Source: CAZRVH01 sp964603635 (GTDB taxonomy: Bacteria; Patescibacteriota; Gracilibacteria; Peribacterales; Peribacteraceae). Taken from it: DNA of 64,000 nt. Each line of letters begins with the position of its first letter. Within the stretch, counting starts at the first letter, position 1. The DNA lies in contig CAZRVH010000004.1 of the NCBI GenBank assembly GCA_964603635.1, forward strand, positions 1 through 64,000, written 5' to 3'. A program made the position numbers and the translations under genes. The notes beneath the pieces were generated by a model. The model had not been told where the DNA came from, searched no databases, and saw only the letters and a list, made by a program, of their open reading frames with translations. This document shows positions 7,058 through 15,478 of the stretch, one piece after another.

Positions 7058-7881
7058 TCCAGGATTGCCCGTATTGTCGGCAGCGCCTTTTCCGCCGCGT
7101 CACGTCCTGCTTGCACGAAGGAGTCGGCTTTGTCGAAGCGAAGCGGCCCGTATGGCAGGTCCGGCTTGATCACCAGGTCGCAGGCGGCCAGGCTTTCATC
7201 CAAAGACGCTTCGCCGGCCTTCAGGAATTCCCTCCAGCCCTTGGGTAGGAGATTCGACAGCGTCGCATAGCGCGGCTGGGTGTCGGTGGCGACGATCACA
7301 TCCGGCATATACACCTCCTTCAGGGTACGCGCGGGGACCGCTCCGAAACTGCAGAGATCGACAAACGAATCATCGCCGATCTTCACGGGGGAGAAGAGTA
7401 CCGGGACGGCGCTTGTGGCCATCAGGGCATCGATCAGCTTCGTATCGTGTCGGAAAAAATACGGCTCCACCGATGCCAGTACATCCGCCGTGAAGCCCGG
7501 CGTGGCGATGGTTTCCCATGCGATCGGCTTTACCACTCTCCCGGCTACGCAGAGGAAGGGGGTAGGACAGTCGTCGATGACCTTGTCTCCCACCAATTCC
7601 CCAAGGAATGAGTGCAGCTTCTGCCGGAAGAGGCCGCCGTGCAATCCTTCTTTCATCGTGTTTTCGGAAAGCTCGGCTATGGCCAGGGGATGGAGTTTCT
7701 TCAGGATGCCGTCGAATACCTCCGCGGGATATCCCAGGGCTGCCAATGCCCCGACGATCGCCCCCATGCTGCTCCCGGCGACGTAATCGGGCTTCAGTCC
7801 TTCGCGCTCCAAAACCTGCAGCACGCCGATGTTGGCGATGCCTGCCGCTATACCGCCGGAGAAGACCAGACCCCATGCCAT
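7051..7881 (-). CDS. Patatin-like phospholipase
   Basis: This 276-aa serine lipase/acyl hydrolase of the patatin (RssA/YjjU-like) family has the oxyanion-type loop SGGIAAG (residues 8-14). The nucleophile elbow is GSSMG (36-40, Ser38), and the helix/strand ATSAVPVLFSPV precedes the catalytic Asp (D175). The Asp motif is unusual: the family norm DG(G/A) is DLC here, so activity should not be assumed. There is no signal peptide, so it should be cytosolic. A TACACT box precedes the ATG by 6 nt. Confidence 0.85.
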   Translation of the reverse strand: MAWGLVFSGGIAAGIANIGVLQVLEREGLKPDYVAGSSMGAIVGALAALGYPAEVFDGILKKLHPLAIAELSENTMKEGLHGGLFRQKLHSFLGELVGDKVIDDCPTPFLCVAGRVVKPIAWETIATPGFTADVLASVEPYFFRHDTKLIDALMATSAVPVLFSPVKIGDDSFVDLCSFGAVPARTLKEVYMPDVIVATDTQPRYATLSNLLPKGWREFLKAGEASLDESLAACDLVIKPDLPYGPLRFDKADSFVQAGRDAAEKALPTIRAILDQ

Positions 7882-7887
7882 GCGTCC

Positions 7888-7893
7888 AGTGTA
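7888..7893 (-). promoter_or_regulatory. -10 box of leaderless patatin gene
   Basis: Minus-strand TACACT is followed by GGACGC and the ATG at 7881, a gap of 6 nt. Confidence 0.65.
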
Positions 7894-8697
7894 TCAGCGC
7901 TTCCGGGGCGTGCGCACCTGTTCGTACATCCGGATGAGGCACAGGTTCAGGAGGACCGTTGCCAATGCCATCCACAGGTTGACGGTTACCGACATGATCA
8001 CGTAGCCGATCAGCTCTCCTTCCGGCAAAGATGCCGCCGCGGCGATGATGATCGCCATCGGTATGAACAGTAACAAGAGGATAAGCAGGACTAGTTGCCC
8101 GGTTATTTTCCAAAAACCCTTGCGTACGGCGTCCCTGCTGCGTTTCAGCGCCGCGCGGTACGCGGTGTTCTCGCCCACGACGATGACCGGGTAAAACGCC
8201 ATGCGAATGGCGGCGGCAATGCCCGGAATGGTGAACAAGCCCGTCAGCGCAACAAGCACCGGATTGCGAAGGTAGGCAGGATCGACATAGGCCAACGCAA
8301 AGACATAGGCGACCGCCGGCAGCATCCACAGGGCGATGATGCAACCGTACAGAATGCCTGTGAGCAGCAAGGGGATGATGAACGCCTTGGCCTCGGAAGC
8401 CGTGGCCGTGAAGGACGTGCGCGAGCGTCCCGCTTTGGTTTGCAGCATGCGTCGTCCCGCGACAAGCACGCTGGATTGCCCCCAGATCGTAAGGATCGTG
8501 AGCATGAGCGTGAGTACCAGGATTCCTATGGATGCTTCCACGGCGATCGTGGATGGGATGAGATCGCTTTCCGTCAGTATCTCCAAGGCATCCATGATCA
8601 ACATGGGGACGAAGAGGAGCCATATCGCGACCGAAGTCAGGGCCGGCTGCTTGCGGAAGAATTCCCAGGAGGAACGGATGAGGGAGATGGTGTTCAT
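7894..8697 (-). CDS. Multi-pass membrane protein of unknown function
   Basis: This protein of about 267 aa has roughly six hydrophobic segments: near 20-40, 55-78, 108-135, 145-170, 200-225 and 235-255. A conserved-looking amphipathic cytosolic stretch NTAYRAALKRSRDAVRKG lies between helices 4 and 5. The layout resembles the YciC/DUF975/glycerophosphodiesterase-membrane-domain type of proteins, but no motif decides. The ATG at 8697 is preferred to the GTG at 8718, because a TATACT box (11-nt gap) lies between them. Confidence 0.6.
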   Translation of the reverse strand: MNTISLIRSSWEFFRKQPALTSVAIWLLFVPMLIMDALEILTESDLIPSTIAVEASIGILVLTLMLTILTIWGQSSVLVAGRRMLQTKAGRSRTSFTATASEAKAFIIPLLLTGILYGCIIALWMLPAVAYVFALAYVDPAYLRNPVLVALTGLFTIPGIAAAIRMAFYPVIVVGENTAYRAALKRSRDAVRKGFWKITGQLVLLILLLLFIPMAIIIAAAASLPEGELIGYVIMSVTVNLWMALATVLLNLCLIRMYEQVRTPRKR

Positions 8698-8727
8698 AGG
8701 AGTATATGAGTATAGCACGCCATGAGC

Positions 8728-8812
8728 GAAGGATTAGGAATAGGAGTAGGGGGTAGGGGTTTTGAATGCTTCAAAAATTTCCTTTTTCCCAATCCTAACC
8801 CTAAGCCTATTT
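8728..8812. repeat. Tandem-repeat-armed hairpin (TTAGGATTAGG type)
   Basis: Left arm GGATTAGGAATAGGAGTAGG continuing GGGTAGGGGTTTT (8731-8763) faces right arm TTTTTCCCAATCCTAACCCT continuing AAGCCTA (8783-8809). It lies between two minus-strand genes and reaches the stop codon of the NIF3-like gene. Confidence 0.7.
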
Positions 8813-9769
8813 TCGCTTCACGCGGATGAAGCCGGAAACCGGCAGGACGTCGAGCTTCTTTTCCTCCTTCTGCAGGATGTCCAGCAGGAGGTTTACGCCC
8901 GCCGCGTCCGATGCCATGTGGCTGCACTGGATCATATTCAGGTTGAACTTGCGGCCTACTTCCACTTCCTTCTCCGTGAAGTGCATGCAGAGGATGGTAC
9001 CCACCCCCGCGTGCGCCTGCTGCTCGATCATTTCCTCGGGGCCGTTGGTGCCGCCGGTGAAGCCCGTCGCCACGACCTTGCCGGGACGGCCCGAACCCGA
9101 GCCGTTCACGATGAACGAGGGGTTGCCCTTCTTCGCGTAGTAGTTGTATTCGGGCATGTCGTTGATGGCGTTGACGATGCTGCTGAGATCGTCCCATTCC
9201 TTCTGGCAGATATTCTTTTCCATGTGCCTCCAGATGAGGTTGTCGGTGACGGTGTGGCAGGTGAACGCGGGGATGCCCAGAAGTTCCGCGGCGCGCTCCG
9301 TGCGCAGGATGTTATCCGCGTGGATGGCTCTCCAAATGCGCTCCATGCGGGGGCGCAGCAGGAAGTCTCCCTGGTTGATGGGCACGCCCGCTGCGTGCGC
9401 CACGTCCGCGTTCAGCGGCATCACCTTGTCCAAGTCGGCCAATGCGCGGCCCTCCGGGTGGTGGATCATGATCGCGTCGATCTTCTCGCCTTTCTCGCGC
9501 AGTCTGTCTGCCAGGAGGATTTCGGGTGTCTCGATGTCGATGCCGATCATCAGGCGCGTGACTTCCTCGTCGCCGGTACCGTTGATGATGCGGGAATCAT
9601 GGTACGGGTTCCAGGTACGTTCCTCGTCGAAGAATTCCTTCTCTTTTCCTTCCGCTTTCTTCAGGCGGTCCGATTGCTTCTTCAATTGCTTGTCGAGGTA
9701 TTTCTTGCCGCGGATGTCCGCGTCCATGCCGATTTCAATGGTTCGTTTGTAGAGTTTGGAGAGTTTCAT
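8807..9769 (-). CDS. NIF3-like metal-binding protein
   Basis: This 320-aa protein begins MKLSKLYKRTIEIGMDADIR, followed by a lysine-rich coiled region and FFDEERTWNPYHDSRI. It carries a di-metal-type histidine motif MIHHPEGRALADLDK and a late MHFTEKEVEVGRKF plus SHMASDAAGVNLLLD. This matches the NGG1p-interacting-factor (NIF3/YbgI) superfamily branch with an N-terminal helical extension. The biochemical role of NIF3 proteins is not settled. The ATG at 9769 is used because the upstream extension is proline-rich and outside the family. Confidence 0.7.
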   Translation of the reverse strand: MKLSKLYKRTIEIGMDADIRGKKYLDKQLKKQSDRLKKAEGKEKEFFDEERTWNPYHDSRIINGTGDEEVTRLMIGIDIETPEILLADRLREKGEKIDAIMIHHPEGRALADLDKVMPLNADVAHAAGVPINQGDFLLRPRMERIWRAIHADNILRTERAAELLGIPAFTCHTVTDNLIWRHMEKNICQKEWDDLSSIVNAINDMPEYNYYAKKGNPSFIVNGSGSGRPGKVVATGFTGGTNGPEEMIEQQAHAGVGTILCMHFTEKEVEVGRKFNLNMIQCSHMASDAAGVNLLLDILQKEEKKLDVLPVSGFIRVKRK

Positions 9770-9805
9770 GGGATATGGGGATGATGGTGAGCAGGGTAAA
9801 GCCAA

Positions 9806-9890
9806 GGAAGGGAAAAGGGAAATGGGAAAAGGGAAATTTTCTAAAAACCCTTTCTATCCCGTTTCCCCTTTCCCTTCTCCCCTTTCCCTC
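9806..9890. repeat. Tandem-repeat-armed hairpin (GGGAAAAGGGAAA type)
   Basis: Left arm GGAAGGGAAAAGGGAAATGG continuing GAAAAGGGAAA (9806-9836) is complementary to right arm TTTCCCCTTTCCCTTCTCCC continuing CTTTCCC (9861-9887). It is a purine/pyrimidine-strand hairpin between the NIF3-like and acyl-CoA synthetase genes. A close relative of the arm lies inside the gene at 26344. Confidence 0.75.
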
Positions 9891-9892
9891 GG

Positions 9893-11965
9893 TCAATCCA
9901 CGATGATCTTCACGTCCGCGATGGTCATGCCTTCCGAGGATACGAGAACCGGGTTGAGGTCCAGTTCGCGGATGCGGGGGCAGTCGCACATCATTTCGGA
10001 GACCTTCACGGTCAGTTGCGCCAGCGCGTCTATGTCGCTTTGGGATTTCCCGCGCATGCCGCGCAGCAGTTTCCAGGAGGTCAGTTCGCGCAGCATGTTG
10101 TAGGCCTGTTCGATCGTGACCGGTCCGATGCGCACCGCCGCGTCCTTGAAGAGTTCCGTATAGATGCCGCCGAGTCCCGCCATGATGAGCGGGCCGAACG
10201 CCGCGTCGCGGATGCCTCCCACGATGAACTCGTCCCCGGCGGGGAGGAATTTCTGGATCAGTATCCCTTCCGCAGCCGCGTCCGGGGCGCTCTCGCGCAC
10301 GTTTTTCAGGATGCGGTCGTAGGCTGCTTCCACGTCCGCCGCGGTTTTCAAATTCGCGGCCACGCCGCCCACGTCCGTCTTGTGCACGATGTCGGGGGAG
10401 CTGATTTTCGCGATGACGGGGTATCCGATTTTTTCCGCGATGGCGATAGCCTCCGCACGCGTCCGCGCGACGGACTGTTCGGGGAGCGGAAGCCCGAAGA
10501 GTGTCAGCAGCTCCTTGGATTTTTCCTCGGACAAGAGGCCTGTCGTTCCCTTCAGGATCGCCTCGGCCTGGGTGGCGTGCCCGTCGAGGGGGCATCCGGA
10601 AATCTCCTCCTCGTCCCTGTTCCGGCGCAGCGCCGCGATGGCGCGCACCGCGCGTTCGGGGGTATCGAAGACGGGGATGCCGTGGGAACGCAGCACCTTG
10701 CGGGCGTCTGCAACCAGCGGTCCTCCCATGAAACACGTCACGACGGGCATGAGAGGCGAGTGTTTCATGATGCGGATGACCGCATGGGCGATTTCCTCCG
10801 CCGGCGTCATGATCTGAGGCGTCAGGATGACGACGAGTCCGTCGATGCCGCCGTCGTCGCGGCAGGCGGTGAGCGCCGCTTCATACCGGTCCGTCTTTGC
10901 GTCCCCGATGAGGTCGATGGGGTTTTGAATGGATGCGGTCGGCGGAAGTGCCGCACGCAATGGTTCCAGGTTTTCGGGGGCGAGCAGGGGGAGGAGCAGG
11001 TTCGCTTTCTCCACGTAATCCGACGCAAGGATGCCGGGTCCTCCGGCATTGGTGATGATGGCGATGCGGTCGGTGAGCAGCGGCGGCTGGCATGAAAGCG
11101 TCGTCAGAAGGTCCAGGAATTCATCCATGCCGTGCGCCCTGCGGATGCCCGACTGGACGCAGAGCGCGTCGATTGCTTCCTCGGATCCGGCGAGCGCCCC
11201 CGTGTGGGACGCGGCCGCCTTGCGGCCCAGTTCCGAGACTCCCGATTTCAGAAGGACGATCGGCTTTTTCGCGGCGACCCGGCGTGCGACTTCCAAAAAC
11301 TCCCTGCCCCTTTCGATGCTTTCCAGGTACATGCCGATGACCGCGGTCTCCGGATCATGTTCGCACATTTCCAAATAGTCGCACTCGTCCATCACCGTCT
11401 TGTTTCCGATGGAAAACACCGAGGCGAAGCCGAGTCCCAGCGTCGGCGCCAGATCCATGATGCCCACGGCGGTCGCGCCCGACTGGCTGATGAGCGTCAC
11501 GTTGCCCTTGGGCGGCAGGTTTTTCGCGAACGATGCGTTCATGTTGAGCGATGTCTTCAGGACGCCGAGGCAGTTCGGTCCGACGACCGAGATTCCATGC
11601 GTTCGCGCGATGTCTTTCACCTGGCGCTCCAACGCCATGCCTTCCTCCGAGTGTGATTCCTTGAATCCAGCGGTGATGACCACCGCCTGCCTGATTCCTT
11701 TCTCGCCGCATTCCGTCAGGGCACCCGGAACCGCGGCCGCAGGGATGACGATGACCGCCATGTCCACGGTACCCGGGATATCCTTCACGGACGCATAGGT
11801 CGTCAGTCCCAACATCTTTCCGCCCTTGGGGTTCACGGGGTAGATCTTTCCCTTGTATTCCTCGGTTACCAGGTTGTACACGATGTCATGCCCCACCTTA
11901 CCGGGCGTGGCAGATGCGCCGACAACCGCTATCGAGAGGGGGGTGAAGGGGGAGAGTGCGGGCAT
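9893..11965 (-). CDS. Acetate--CoA ligase (ADP-forming), fused alpha-beta
   Basis: This 690-aa protein fuses both ACD subunits and makes ATP from acyl-CoA, ADP and phosphate, releasing acetate or another acid. The CoA-binding Rossmann domain starts AVVGASATPGKVGHD (13-27). The ligase domains carry LISQSGATAVGIMD and the phosphorylated histidine H254 in ASHTGALAGS. The ATP-grasp domain is C-terminal (LLSEEKSKELLTLFGLPLPE; second histidine in SPDIVHKTDVGGV). The ATG at 11965 is set by a TATAAT box 7 nt upstream. With the oxidoreductase at 12540-16392 it completes a 2-oxoacid to organic-acid fermentation route with substrate-level ATP. Confidence 0.93.
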   Translation of the reverse strand: MPALSPFTPLSIAVVGASATPGKVGHDIVYNLVTEEYKGKIYPVNPKGGKMLGLTTYASVKDIPGTVDMAVIVIPAAAVPGALTECGEKGIRQAVVITAGFKESHSEEGMALERQVKDIARTHGISVVGPNCLGVLKTSLNMNASFAKNLPPKGNVTLISQSGATAVGIMDLAPTLGLGFASVFSIGNKTVMDECDYLEMCEHDPETAVIGMYLESIERGREFLEVARRVAAKKPIVLLKSGVSELGRKAAASHTGALAGSEEAIDALCVQSGIRRAHGMDEFLDLLTTLSCQPPLLTDRIAIITNAGGPGILASDYVEKANLLLPLLAPENLEPLRAALPPTASIQNPIDLIGDAKTDRYEAALTACRDDGGIDGLVVILTPQIMTPAEEIAHAVIRIMKHSPLMPVVTCFMGGPLVADARKVLRSHGIPVFDTPERAVRAIAALRRNRDEEEISGCPLDGHATQAEAILKGTTGLLSEEKSKELLTLFGLPLPEQSVARTRAEAIAIAEKIGYPVIAKISSPDIVHKTDVGGVAANLKTAADVEAAYDRILKNVRESAPDAAAEGILIQKFLPAGDEFIVGGIRDAAFGPLIMAGLGGIYTELFKDAAVRIGPVTIEQAYNMLRELTSWKLLRGMRGKSQSDIDALAQLTVKVSEMMCDCPRIRELDLNPVLVSSEGMTIADVKIIVD

Positions 11966-11972
11966 TCCTATC

Positions 11973-11978
11973 ATTATA
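11973..11978 (-). promoter_or_regulatory. -10 box of leaderless acyl-CoA synthetase gene
   Basis: Consensus TATAAT on the minus strand is followed by GATAGGA and the ATG at 11965. Confidence 0.75.
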
Positions 11979-12081
11979 GCATTTTTCGGCCCTTTTTGCC
12001 ACATCGAGCAGGGCACTTTTTGCCCTCCCTACTGCCGTTTCACGTACACTGATCCAAGCTCGTAGTGAGCATCGTCGAACT

Positions 12082-12543
12082 ATGGAAAAAATCTTCCTTT
12101 CGTATGCATCCACGGCCGGCCATACCGAGTATGTCGTAGACATCCTGATGAACTTCCTGCGGGAGATGGGGGATGTTGCCGTCGAACACAAGCGTGCGGA
12201 GGTGTGTGTCCCAGACGATCTGTCGAAAAGCGACGTGCTTTTGCTCGCTTCCGGTACGTGGAATACAGGTGGAATCGAGGGGCAGCTGAACCCGTACATG
12301 CACCGCTTGCTCAAGGAGCAGGCGGCCAATGTCGATTTGAAAGGCAAGAAAGTCGCGTGTATCGCGCTGGGGGACGAGCGCTACCGCTACACGGCGGAGG
12401 CGCGCGTGCATCTGGAGGAGTTCGTGAAGACACACAATGGAACGTTACTGATGGATGCGCTGGTTATCGTGAACGAGCCCTATGGACAGGAGGAAAAAGT
12501 ACGAGAGTGGGGCCGTGCATTCCTTTTCCATTTGTCGCAATGA
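12082..12543 (+). CDS. Flavodoxin
   Basis: This 153-aa FMN protein has the phosphate-binding loop ASTAGHTEYV (residues 9-18). The isoalloxazine-binding loop is LLASGTWNTGGIEG (about 54-67), and CIALGDERYRY is the second FMN loop. It is a one-electron carrier. Its stop overlaps the start of the 2-oxoacid oxidoreductase alpha gene (ATGA), so it is probably the electron acceptor of that complex. A TACACT box lies about 35 nt upstream. Confidence 0.9.
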   Translation: MEKIFLSYASTAGHTEYVVDILMNFLREMGDVAVEHKRAEVCVPDDLSKSDVLLLASGTWNTGGIEGQLNPYMHRLLKEQAANVDLKGKKVACIALGDERYRYTAEARVHLEEFVKTHNGTLLMDALVIVNEPYGQEEKVREWGRAFLFHLSQ

Positions 12544-14291
12544 GCCGCGTCGCTATCAAAGTCACCGGCGCGCAGGGACAAGGCGTGAACAGCGTCGGGG
12601 AGATCGTCGGCAAGGGTTTGAAGCGCGCGGGGTACTGCGTCTTCGGCTACCGCGAATACAACTCGCTCATCAAGGGCGGGCACAGCAGCTACCAGTTGGA
12701 CGTGAGCAATGAGCGCGTGGAGTCGACGAAGGAAAAAGTGGAGGTGCTGGTGTGCTTCAACCACCACGGGTTGGAACTCAACACGCACGAGGTGGCTGAC
12801 GGCGGCATCATCATCCACCAGACACCAGACTGGAGGTTCGGAAAGACCGTCGCGGCGTCGCTGAAAGAGCGAAATATCACCGTAGTGGAGCTCACGACCG
12901 ACGCCATCCTGAAGGAAATCAACGCGAAGCCCATCCTGGGAAACGTGCTCATCACGTCCGTCGTGTGGTCACTTCTGAAACAGGACGCGAAGGGGCTGAA
13001 GACGCTCGTCGGGGAGCAGTTCGCGAAGAAAAAAGACCTGCTGGAGCTCAATTACCTGTGCATTGAAAAGGGCTTCCAGTTCAAGGAAAAAGCAATTCCC
13101 GGATTCTCCGTTGCCTTACCTCCGGCGGATGCCGCGTGGAAGGACTGTCTGTTGCTCACGGGCAGCCAGGCGATGGGGCTCGGGGTGGTGCATGCGGGCG
13201 TGCGCTTCTACGCGGGCTACCCCATGACTCCGTCGTCGCCCCTTCTGAGCTACGTCGCCGATATCCAGAACGAAACGGGCATGGCCATCAAGCAGGCGGA
13301 GGACGAAATCACCGCCGTGCAGATGGCGAGCGGCGCGATGCACATGGGAACGCGTGCGCTGACGGGTACGTCGGGCGGGGGATTCGACCTCATGACGGAG
13401 ACGCTCTCGCTCAACGCGATGATCGAGAACCCCAGCGTGATCGTCCTGGCACAGAGGCCCGGTCCCGCGACGGGACTCCCCACATGGACGGGGCAGGGCG
13501 ACCTGAACCTGGCGGTGTTTTCCGGCCATGGGGAATTCACGCGCTGCGTCGTCAGCACGTCGGACGCGCAGGACAGTTTCCATCTCGTGAACGATGCGTT
13601 CAACCTCGCGGAGGAGTATCAGATTCCGGTGGTGTTGATGACCGATAAGCAGCTGGCCGAAGCCATCATCACGCAGCGGCCCTACGATCAGAAGAAAGCG
13701 AAAATCAACCGCGGCAGATTGGTGACGGGCGCGAAGGAATTGTCCGCGCTCACGGGCTCGGACCGGTACGACCCGCTGGCGAAGGGCGGCATCTCCGCGC
13801 GTTGGCTCCCGGGTTCCAAGGCGGCGACCTACGTGGCGCAGGGCGACGAGCACCGCGCGGACGGATCGGTTGACGAAGGCGCCGAGAACGCGCGTTTGCA
13901 GATGGAAAAGCGTATGAAAAAAATGCAGGTGCTGAAGGCGACGTTGCCCGAGCCGGAACTCTTCGGTGACCAGAACCCCGATCTGCTGGTCGTGAGCTGG
14001 GGCAGTAACAAGGGTGTCATTCTGGACGTGCTGAACGATCCGTCACTGAAGAAAAAGCGCATCGCGTACCTGCACTACACGTACCTCTGGCCGCTGAAGA
14101 CCGAACGCCTGGAAGGGCTTATGCAAGCCGCGGAGAAGACCCTCATCATCGAATGTAACCACGAGTCCCAGCTCAAAAAGCTCATACGCATGGAGAGCGG
14201 GCTCGACATCCCCACCAGCGTTTTGAAATACGACGGACGCCCGTTCTTCTACGAGGAACTCCGCGACATCCTTACCTCCCAACTGCCATGA
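12540..14291 (+). CDS. korA: 2-oxoacid:ferredoxin oxidoreductase, gamma-alpha fusion
   Basis: This 583-aa protein oxidatively decarboxylates a 2-oxoacid to acyl-CoA, reducing ferredoxin or flavodoxin, together with the beta subunit at 15478. The gamma domain is N-terminal (GAQGQGVNSVGEIVGKGL, about 1-190). The alpha pyrimidine-binding domain follows (YAGYPMTPSSPLLSY, then QAEDEITAVQMASGAMHMG and TGTSGGGFDLMTE). Domain II is C-terminal (VVSWGSNKGVI). This gamma-alpha fusion is the KorA/2-oxoglutarate-type layout, but the substrate cannot be read from sequence alone. The stop overlaps the start of the next gene (ATGA). Confidence 0.9.
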   Translation: MSRVAIKVTGAQGQGVNSVGEIVGKGLKRAGYCVFGYREYNSLIKGGHSSYQLDVSNERVESTKEKVEVLVCFNHHGLELNTHEVADGGIIIHQTPDWRFGKTVAASLKERNITVVELTTDAILKEINAKPILGNVLITSVVWSLLKQDAKGLKTLVGEQFAKKKDLLELNYLCIEKGFQFKEKAIPGFSVALPPADAAWKDCLLLTGSQAMGLGVVHAGVRFYAGYPMTPSSPLLSYVADIQNETGMAIKQAEDEITAVQMASGAMHMGTRALTGTSGGGFDLMTETLSLNAMIENPSVIVLAQRPGPATGLPTWTGQGDLNLAVFSGHGEFTRCVVSTSDAQDSFHLVNDAFNLAEEYQIPVVLMTDKQLAEAIITQRPYDQKKAKINRGRLVTGAKELSALTGSDRYDPLAKGGISARWLPGSKAATYVAQGDEHRADGSVDEGAENARLQMEKRMKKMQVLKATLPEPELFGDQNPDLLVVSWGSNKGVILDVLNDPSLKKKRIAYLHYTYLWPLKTERLEGLMQAAEKTLIIECNHESQLKKLIRMESGLDIPTSVLKYDGRPFFYEELRDILTSQLP

Positions 14292-15478
14292 AAAAACTCT
14301 CCCTCGTCACCGTCTCCCTGCTCCTCGTCGCCAACACCGCGGTCGCCGCGACATCGTCCAAGTCCTCTTCTTCCGCGAAGGCCGATGCCACCGCGGCATG
14401 GAAAACAGCCAACGATTATTTCATCGGGAAGAACGTCCTGCCCCCCGTATCCGGAGATCCCGTCATCACTCGCGCGGAGCTTGCGAGCGCGCTCGTGAAA
14501 CTCACGGGCAACGTGGTCGACAAGGGATACTCCAAGTGTTTCAAGGACGTGAACGAGGAGGTGTTCGCCCCGGCCGTGTGCTTCGCCGCGAAGCAGCAGT
14601 GGATGGACGGAGGCAAGGATGGGAAATTCAGCCCGAACAGTCCCGTCACCTTCGGCGCGGCGCTCCAGGCGATCGTCCGCTCCGCACGTCTCCCCGCGGT
14701 CGCCGGCAGGGGATCCTGGTTCGTGCCGTTCGTGAACGCCGCCATCAAGGAGGGGATCATCGACAAGGCCGATTACACGAAGCAGATCGACACCCAGCTC
14801 ACGCGCGGCCAGCTGGCGACCATGCTCTATCGCCTGCAGTTGGGACTGAGGTTGATCAGCATCCCTGTGGGGGCGAGCTGCATTCCCAGCGGCGTGAACT
14901 CCGTGACCGTCAAGGATGGATCCATCGTCGTTACCGACGGTGTCACGAGCTGCACGGTCGCGGCCGATCCCTTGGCGAAGACGGACCCCGCGCATCCGAA
15001 CAAGAAGCTCACGGGCCTGCCGCCGTCCGTGGAGGTTTCCAATACCGCGGACACCGTCCCGATGATCGAGAAGCGCGCGTATTTCCTCTCGACCAACGGC
15101 GATTTCTGGCTGCCGTACGTGTGGGAGCTGGACCTGAAGAAGGGCACTCTGAAGCAGATCCTGAACACCGAGGCTCCCGGCGCCGTACGCATCTCGCCTA
15201 AGTATACGTTCCTCAGCTACGTCGGCAGCAAGGGCGTGGACATGCGCGCCATGTACATCAAGACCGGCCTTAGCAAGTCGGTGCGCCTGCTTACCACCCA
15301 GATCACCTTCCTGAAGTCCCTTACGCAGTCCCGTAAGGTCCTGATGTCGGATTACATCACCATCGATGGCAACGAGACCCTTGTCTACAACGTCTACAAC
15401 ATGCGTGATAGCAGTCTCTTCAAGGAAAAGATCTCCGCGCGCCTCGACGTACTCTTTAACGTCCGCCCCGGCAAATAA
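14288..15478 (+). CDS. S-layer homology (SLH) domain secreted protein
   Basis: This 396-aa exported protein has a signal peptide (MKKLSLVTVSLLLVANTAVA), a Ser/Lys linker and SLH-type repeats over about residues 55-190. Diagnostic pieces are VITRAELASALVKL, CFKDVNEEVFAPAVCFAAKQ, WMDGGKDGKFSPNSPVTFGA and TQLTRGQLATMLYRL. A beta-rich C-terminal domain has WLPYVWELDLKKGTLKQIL. It is unexpectedly sited inside the oxidoreductase operon: it overlaps korA by ATGA and the beta gene by TAATG, so all three are translationally coupled. The function of the C-terminal domain is unknown. Confidence 0.82.
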   Translation: MKKLSLVTVSLLLVANTAVAATSSKSSSSAKADATAAWKTANDYFIGKNVLPPVSGDPVITRAELASALVKLTGNVVDKGYSKCFKDVNEEVFAPAVCFAAKQQWMDGGKDGKFSPNSPVTFGAALQAIVRSARLPAVAGRGSWFVPFVNAAIKEGIIDKADYTKQIDTQLTRGQLATMLYRLQLGLRLISIPVGASCIPSGVNSVTVKDGSIVVTDGVTSCTVAADPLAKTDPAHPNKKLTGLPPSVEVSNTADTVPMIEKRAYFLSTNGDFWLPYVWELDLKKGTLKQILNTEAPGAVRISPKYTFLSYVGSKGVDMRAMYIKTGLSKSVRLLTTQITFLKSLTQSRKVLMSDYITIDGNETLVYNVYNMRDSSLFKEKISARLDVLFNVRPGK

